Below, one piece after another: positions 15,430-16,923 of a DNA stretch of 16,923 bases. The stretch is from an uncultured Opitutales bacterium (GTDB lineage Bacteria; Verrucomicrobiota; Verrucomicrobiia; Opitutales; Intestinicryptomonadaceae), in contig URYY01000030.1 of NCBI GenBank assembly GCA_900552245.1, forward strand, positions 1-16,923, written 5' to 3'. Position numbers and translations under genes: made by a program. A model generated the notes under the pieces. That model was not told the origin of the DNA, did not search any database, and saw only the letters and a list, made by a program, of their open reading frames with translations. The stretch's first letter is position 1; every line of letters starts with the position of its first letter.

Positions 15430-16602
15430 ATGGCGTTATCTAGATTTAGCAGAGTAAAACTTTCTGGAATTTCCGTGGTAGTACCTGAAAGAGAAATATC
15501 CATATATGACGAGTTGTGCTATTATGGCGGCAACGTCAAAAAGGTGGACAGGCTGCGCAAGATGGTCGGGTTTTACAAAAGGAGAGTCGTGGAGCCAAAT
15601 GTAACGCCCGCTGACTTGGCTCAGGATGCCGCAGAAAAGCTCTTCTGCTCTATGAATTTGGATAAGAGTACGATAGATGCGTTAATCTTTGTAGTTCAAT
15701 ATCCCGATTACGTTGCGCCCGCGACGGCCTTGTACTTACATAAGCAGTTGGGGTTGTCGCAAAGTTGCATGGCTTTTGACATAAATTTAGGATGTTCCGG
15801 TTGGGTTTATGGGGCGCAACTAGCCCATTCCATGATAGAATCCGGGGCGAATAAGCGCGTGCTCTTGCTGGTGGCCGACACTTCGTCTGTAAAAATCGAT
15901 ATTAAAGATAGGATAAATGCGCCACTCTTTGGAGACGCAGGTTCTGCAAGCCTTTTTGAATATTGCGAGGAAACTCAAGAGCCTACATATTTTAATCTCG
16001 GTTCGGATGGAAGCGGTTATGATGCAATAATTACGCCGGCAGGCGGGGCGCGTTTACCGTTAAAGTTTGGCGGAGATTATCCTGCGGACTACAACGATAT
16101 TTTGACATCTCCAATAGTGGCCGAGAATGGATTTACGACAAATCTAACTCGCAAATATATGGACGGGATGAAGGTTTTTAACTTTACAATGACCATCGTT
16201 CCAAGGCAGATACTTGAGCTTATGGAGTATGCAGGGGTTTCGGAGCCAGATATAGAGGCTCTGGTATTGCATCAGGCCAATAAGCAGATTGTTGAGTCTG
16301 TTTGCGACGCGGTGGGGTTTCCGCGCGAAAAGGCATCTTTTAGCACCTTTGAGAAGTACGGAAATCAGGCGGGTGTGTCCGTTCCTTGCGCTATTTGCGA
16401 TACTCTCCAAGATAAAATAACAAGTAAAAGCGGAGTTCGCACTCTATGTTCTGGATTTGGAATTGGTCTTTCATGGGGGTCTTGCATTATGCGCTTAAGT
16501 GACGTGCACTCAACCGGCGTTAAGCTTTTCACTAAGGCGGGAGAAATTCCGAGCCGCAAAGAAGTGGCGGACTTCTGGATTAAAAAAATACAAAATAAGT
16601 AA
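15430..16602 (+). CDS. 3-oxoacyl-ACP synthase III-like (KAS III) condensing enzyme
   Basis: A 390-residue thiolase-fold condensing enzyme related to FabH. The catalytic triad is intact: Cys122 in NLGCSGWVYG takes the starter acyl group, and His281 (LHQANKQIVE) with Asn312 (GNQAGVSVP) activates the malonyl-ACP for decarboxylation. The FabH-like C-terminal GFGIGLSWGS is also present. It is longer than typical FabH (about 320-330), with an extra segment of some 35 residues at the C-terminus ending in FWIKKIQNK. Such KAS III enzymes paired with a private carrier protein are found in surface polysaccharide and secondary-metabolite loci rather than in the core fatty acid operon. The carrier gene begins 25 bases downstream. 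A GAGG at 15413-15416 is the nearest ribosome-binding match, at a long 13-base spacing. It may build a short beta-keto or hydroxy acyl group for an amide or ester decoration; this is an inference. Confidence 0.88.
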   Translation: MALSRFSRVKLSGISVVVPEREISIYDELCYYGGNVKKVDRLRKMVGFYKRRVVEPNVTPADLAQDAAEKLFCSMNLDKSTIDALIFVVQYPDYVAPATALYLHKQLGLSQSCMAFDINLGCSGWVYGAQLAHSMIESGANKRVLLLVADTSSVKIDIKDRINAPLFGDAGSASLFEYCEETQEPTYFNLGSDGSGYDAIITPAGGARLPLKFGGDYPADYNDILTSPIVAENGFTTNLTRKYMDGMKVFNFTMTIVPRQILELMEYAGVSEPDIEALVLHQANKQIVESVCDAVGFPREKASFSTFEKYGNQAGVSVPCAICDTLQDKITSKSGVRTLCSGFGIGLSWGSCIMRLSDVHSTGVKLFTKAGEIPSRKEVADFWIKKIQNK

Positions 16603-16627
16603 TTTATGGGCGAATGTGGTGTTAGCT

Positions 16628-16858
16628 ATGACTAAGGGTGAATTTTTAGAAAAATTGGCGGACGCCTTGCAGATGGAGGCAGTCCCGCCGCTTGATTTTA
16701 AGTTGTCGGATACAGATTATTGGGATTCTGTATCGCAAATGTCTGTGCTTGCGTTTTTTCACAAACATTTTGGAGTTCACGTTTCTATTGAGGATTTAGT
16801 AATGGTCGAGGACGTGGGAGACTTGTTGGACATTGCCAAGGATTATTTATCCGAGTAG
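16628..16858 (+). CDS. Acyl carrier protein
   Basis: A 76-residue acidic carrier protein. Ser34 in YWDSVSQMSV is the expected 4'-phosphopantetheine attachment site. The usual DSL is replaced by DSV, but the following helix (VLAFFHKHFGVHVSIEDL) and the closing VEDVGDLLDIAKDYL fit the four-helix ACP fold. The ATG at 16628 gives a normal ACP length. Upstream in-frame codons run back into the KAS III gene, and GTG codons at 16616 and 16619 are possible but have no ribosome site; the chosen ATG also has only weak Shine-Dalgarno support, so coupling to the KAS III gene is likely. Its pairing with the KAS III enzyme suggests a dedicated carrier that delivers an acyl group to a later enzyme outside the window, rather than the housekeeping AcpP. 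Confidence 0.88.
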   Translation: MTKGEFLEKLADALQMEAVPPLDFKLSDTDYWDSVSQMSVLAFFHKHFGVHVSIEDLVMVEDVGDLLDIAKDYLSE

Positions 16859-16923
16859 TATGCGTATTTTCGCGAATTAAAATCTCCAGTGCATAAAAGC
16901 TAAAGGAGTTAGACAAGCGGCTT
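16859..16923 (+). promoter_or_regulatory. Leader of a following gene beyond the window
   Basis: After the ACP stop there is no terminator-like hairpin. AAAGGAG at 16902-16908 is a strong Shine-Dalgarno match, but no start codon appears at normal spacing before the window ends. The + strand unit therefore probably continues. Confidence 0.45.

Noticed and set aside
16499..16627. Upstream extension of the acyl carrier protein frame
   Set aside because: It lies mostly inside the KAS III gene in another frame and encodes basic, unconserved sequence; the ATG at 16628 gives the normal ACP length.
1..16923. CRISPR arrays, tRNA or rRNA genes, insertion sequences, prophage genes
   Set aside because: No regularly spaced repeats, cloverleaf-like segments, transposase or integrase motifs, or terminal inverted repeats were seen on either strand.

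Overview
The window looks like a chromosomal piece from an anaerobic, carbohydrate-using bacterium. A Verrucomicrobiota or related PVC lineage would fit: there is a GH38 mannosidase, a GH43 lipoprotein, a GntR/periplasmic-binding-protein regulator and a very large PPi-type PEP carboxykinase. This placement is an inference from gene content only; no rRNA or tRNA is present.

Layout. Bases 2-5819 (+ strand) hold the 3' part of a GH38 alpha-mannosidase gene, then a 1152-aa protein whose motifs match the pyrophosphate-dependent PEP carboxykinase family. A bidirectional hairpin terminator separates this unit from a convergent GntR-type regulator (5923-6966, -). After a 254-bp divergent gap come a small nitroreductase (7221-7787, +) and a GH43 lipoprotein (7851-8846, +), closed by a strong rho-independent terminator. 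A 363-bp gap without a gene follows.

The most notable part is 9210-15265, a six-gene - strand operon. In transcription order it encodes an ATP-grasp enzyme, a HAD phosphatase-like protein, a LicD-family transferase, PEP mutase with an N-terminal cytidylyltransferase domain, phosphonopyruvate decarboxylase, and an iron-dependent alcohol dehydrogenase that fits phosphonoacetaldehyde reductase. The last four genes are tightly coupled. They read as a complete route: PEP -> phosphonopyruvate -> phosphonoacetaldehyde -> 2-hydroxyethylphosphonate (HEP) -> CMP-HEP -> transfer to a glycan or other surface polymer. No 2-aminoethylphosphonate transaminase is present, which argues for HEP rather than AEP as the head group.

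Divergent from this operon, across 164 bp, a KAS III-like ketoacyl-ACP synthase (15430-16602) and a dedicated small acyl carrier protein (16628-16858) start a + strand unit that probably continues past the window end. The combination of ATP-grasp, HAD, KAS III and ACP with the phosphonate genes suggests a surface-polymer locus with both phosphonate and acyl or acid-amine tailoring. The product structure is not known from sequence. All family assignments rest on motifs read by eye, without database searches.
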